From: Streptomyces speibonae
GTDB lineage: Bacteria; Actinomycetota; Actinomycetes; Streptomycetales; Streptomycetaceae
Direction of reading: 5' to 3'
NCBI GenBank assembly: GCA_000715605.1
Contig: KL568586.1
Location: 14,182-21,833, forward strand
Length of the DNA: 7,652 nt
Shown here: positions 5,764 to 7,652 of the stretch, one piece after another
How the letters are laid out: each line of letters starts with the position of its first letter
How positions within the stretch are numbered: position 1 is the stretch's first letter
Notes under the pieces: model-generated
The model's database searches: none
The model's input: the letters and a program-made list of their open reading frames with translations, nothing else
What the model was told of the DNA's origin: nothing
Made by a program: the position numbers and the translations under genes

Positions 5764-7652
5764 TCAGGGCTTGAAGGTGACCGGGAGGTCGGCGGGGGCG
5801 GCGCCCGTGGGCGGTACCTGGAGTGTCTTCAGGGCGAACGACATGACCTGCTTGTACACCGGACCGCAGATCTGGCCGCCGAAGTAGCTGCCCTGGGTGG
5901 CGTTCTGGATGACGCAGTAGACGGTGACCCTGGGCTTGTCGGCGGGCGCGAACCCGGCGAACGACGAGGTGTAGCCGTGGTACTTGCCGGTGGCCGGATC
6001 CACGCGGTTCGCCGTACCGGTCTTCCCCGCGACCCGGTAGCCCTGGATGCGCGCCTTGGTGCCGGTGCCCTCCTCGTCGTCCACGACCGACTCCAGCATC
6101 CGGGCGAGCGTCTTCGCCGTCTTCTCGCTGACGACCCGGGTCTCCTTGGGCTTCGGGGCGGGGGTGAAGCGTCCGTCGGGCCCCTTGGTGCCGCGGACGA
6201 GGCTGGGTTCGACGCGGACCCCGCCGTTGGCGATGGTCGAGTAGACGGAGGCGGCCTGCATGGCGTTGATGGAGACGCCCTGGCCGAAAGGAATCGTGTA
6301 CTGCTGCGAGGTGGACCACGTGTCGGGCGGGGCGAGGATGCCCTTGGTCTCGCCGGGGAAGCCCAGTCCGGTGTGACTGCCGAGGCCGAACCTGCGCAGG
6401 TAGTCGTGGAGGACCCGGTTGGCCTCGGCCTGGGTCTTGCCGAGCTGCCCGGTGGCGAGGATGGTGCCGATGTTGCTGGACTTGGCGAGCACGCCGTTGA
6501 GCGTGAGGTACCACGTCGGGTGGTCGATGTCGTCCCTGAAGAGCCGGTCGCCGCGGTGCAGCCGGTTGGGCACGACGACATGCGTCTCGGGCGTGGCGAC
6601 GTTCTCCTCGAGGACGGCGGCCATGGAGAGGACCTTGGCCGTGGAGCCGGGTTCGAAGGCGTCCTGCAGGGCCGCGTTGCCGAGCGCCTTCGGGTCGGCC
6701 GCGGCGAGGTCGTTGGGGTCGAATCCGGGCGCGTTGGCCATGGCGAGGATCTCGCCGGTGCGGGTGTCCTGGACGATGACGTAGCCGCGGTCGGCCGCGG
6801 ACTCCTTCACCTGCTTGCTGATGGCGTTCTGGGCGGCCCACTGGATGTCGCGGTGGATGGTGAGCTCGACGTCGCTGCCGGGCACGGCCGGGGTCTCGGT
6901 GGAGCCCGCGGTCGGGACCAGCCGGCCGCCGGACTGGGCGTAACGGATCTTGCCGTCCTCGCCGGCCAGCCGCTTGTCCAGCTGGAGTTCGATGCCGCCG
7001 GCGCCCTTGCCCTCGGCGTTGACCCAGCCCAGTATCCCGGCGGCGAGTTCGTTGTTGGGGTACACGCGCTTGCTGGTGGGCACGGAGAAGACGCCGGCCA
7101 GCACGTTGACGGTGGAGGTGTCGGTCTCCGCCTTCTTGGCGAGGGCGGCCTTCAGGTCCTTGATCTGCGTCCAGACCTGCGGGGTCCGGCGCCCGGCCAG
7201 CTTGACGTAGCGCAGCGACTTGTTCTCCGGCCGGAGCTTTTCGACCAGGTCGTCCTGGTCCGCGCCGAGGATCGGGGCGAGGAGGGCGGCGGCCTGCTCG
7301 GGGCCGTCGGCGACCTTCAGCTCCTCCGGGGTGAACATCGTGGGGTCGGCGGTGATGTCGTAGGCGTCCTCGCTGGTGGCGAGGGCCACGCCGTTGCGGT
7401 CGGTGATCTCCCCGCGTTCCGCGGCCAGCACCTGGCCGACGTAGCGGTTGCGCTCGGCCTTGCCGGCGTAGGTGCTCGCGTCGACGGCCTGCACCTGGAA
7501 CAGGCGTACGACGAAGGCGAGCATGACCAGGGTCAGTCCGACACCGATCAGGCGCAGCCGGGGCCGGTGGCTGCCCAGGCGGATGGTCTTCGGGGCCGCG
7601 GGGCGGGGTCCGGCGGGCCGGCGGGCCGGGCGGGCCGGGCGGGCGCCGGGGC
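5764..7652 (-). CDS. ftsI: FtsI (PBP3): septal class B penicillin-binding protein, 5' end outside window
   Basis: This bitopic membrane protein is the DD-transpeptidase that crosslinks septal peptidoglycan in partnership with FtsW. The visible fragment has 628 residues. It begins with a cytoplasmic tail rich in Pro, Arg and Ala, then a membrane anchor at about 33-50. A PBP dimerisation domain follows, beginning near AAERGEITDRNG, and then the transpeptidase domain with all three active-site motifs: STAK (nucleophile Ser336, nt 6634-6645), SSN (391-393, nt 6472-6480) and KTGTA (from Lys543, nt 6016-6024). No PASTA repeats follow; the protein ends shortly after the transpeptidase fold. An ATG at 7522-7524 could be mistaken for the start, but it lies inside the membrane anchor. 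The frame stays open to the window edge and encodes the tail and half of the anchor, so the true start is beyond 7652. The only two cysteines (579 and 595) are both in the extracytoplasmic transpeptidase domain. Confidence 0.96.
   Translation of the reverse strand, partial: PGARPARPARRPAGPRPAAPKTIRLGSHRPRLRLIGVGLTLVMLAFVVRLFQVQAVDASTYAGKAERNRYVGQVLAAERGEITDRNGVALATSEDAYDITADPTMFTPEELKVADGPEQAAALLAPILGADQDDLVEKLRPENKSLRYVKLAGRRTPQVWTQIKDLKAALAKKAETDTSTVNVLAGVFSVPTSKRVYPNNELAAGILGWVNAEGKGAGGIELQLDKRLAGEDGKIRYAQSGGRLVPTAGSTETPAVPGSDVELTIHRDIQWAAQNAISKQVKESAADRGYVIVQDTRTGEILAMANAPGFDPNDLAAADPKALGNAALQDAFEPGSTAKVLSMAAVLEENVATPETHVVVPNRLHRGDRLFRDDIDHPTWYLTLNGVLAKSSNIGTILATGQLGKTQAEANRVLHDYLRRFGLGSHTGLGFPGETKGILAPPDTWSTSQQYTIPFGQGVSINAMQAASVYSTIANGGVRVEPSLVRGTKGPDGRFTPAPKPKETRVVSEKTAKTLARMLESVVDDEEGTGTKARIQGYRVAGKTGTANRVDPATGKYHGYTSSFAGFAPADKPRVTVYCVIQNATQGSYFGGQICGPVYKQVMSFALKTLQVPPTGAAPADLPVTFKP
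7613..7647 (-). repeat. Short GC-rich tandem repeat in the ftsI 5' region
   Basis: On the plus strand the 9-mer GCGGGCCGG occurs at 7613-7621, 7621-7629 and 7630-7638, followed by the partial copy GCGGGCGCC at 7639-7647. The two in-register copies and the partial copy encode Ala-Arg-Pro-type triplets in the cytoplasmic tail of FtsI. Since the unit is a multiple of three, gain or loss of copies would keep the frame. The array may continue past the window edge. Confidence 0.7.

Noticed and set aside
5767..6841. Upstream continuation of the murE reading frame across ftsI
   Set aside because: The frame is open well past murE, but that part is out of frame with ftsI on the same strand and encodes an Arg/Gly/His/Pro-rich peptide, while ftsI in the other frame has all its catalytic motifs. 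A MurE fusion is not supported.
7522..7524. ATG as the start of FtsI
   Set aside because: Starting here would remove half the membrane anchor. The frame remains open upstream and encodes a coherent basic tail, so the start lies beyond the window.
1..7652. Undescribed accessory or defence system hidden in the window
   Set aside because: The window is almost fully occupied by six conserved cell wall and division genes. No mobile element, repeat array, RNA gene or unknown complete gene remains, and no gap between genes exceeds 86 nt.

Overview
The window is a stretch of very high-GC actinobacterial chromosome carrying the core of a division and cell wall (dcw) cluster. All real genes lie on the minus strand, so the biological order runs from right to left: ftsI (5' end outside the window), murE, murF, mraY, murD, ftsW (only the first seven codons inside the window). 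The strong G/C preference at third codon positions, GTG starts, an LL-DAP-type wall gene set and protein sequences resembling, as I remember them, those of Streptomyces coelicolor all point to Streptomyces. The species cannot be fixed from this window.

Layout, in transcription order. Positions 7652-5764 hold FtsI/PBP3, the septal class B transpeptidase, with a Pro/Arg/Ala-rich cytoplasmic tail and one membrane anchor. Positions 5728-4019 hold MurE, whose start is uncertain (5728 or 5539) because of a proline-rich N-terminal stretch. Positions 4014-2599 hold MurF, 2602-1508 MraY and 1511-108 MurD. After an 86-nt gap, the largest in the window, ftsW starts at 21 and runs off the left edge. Junctions between murE and murD are extremely tight: a 4-nt gap at murE/murF, an ATGA overlap at murF/mraY and a GTGA overlap at mraY/murD. 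This suggests one transcript with coupled translation.

The genes work as one pathway. MurD adds D-Glu, MurE adds diaminopimelate and MurF adds D-Ala-D-Ala to the UDP-MurNAc peptide in the cytoplasm. MraY moves the finished phospho-MurNAc-pentapeptide onto undecaprenyl phosphate to give lipid I at the membrane. FtsW and FtsI polymerise and crosslink the later lipid II product at the septum. Every complete gene has an uninterrupted frame and its expected catalytic motifs.

I found no mobile element, CRISPR array, RNA gene, toxin-antitoxin or defence gene, and no sign of a previously undescribed system. The points worth a second look are small: the MurE start, the FtsI tail repeats, cysteine pairs in the extracytoplasmic parts of FtsI and MraY, an acidic MraY loop, the ftsW leader, and a patch of atypical codons in murF.
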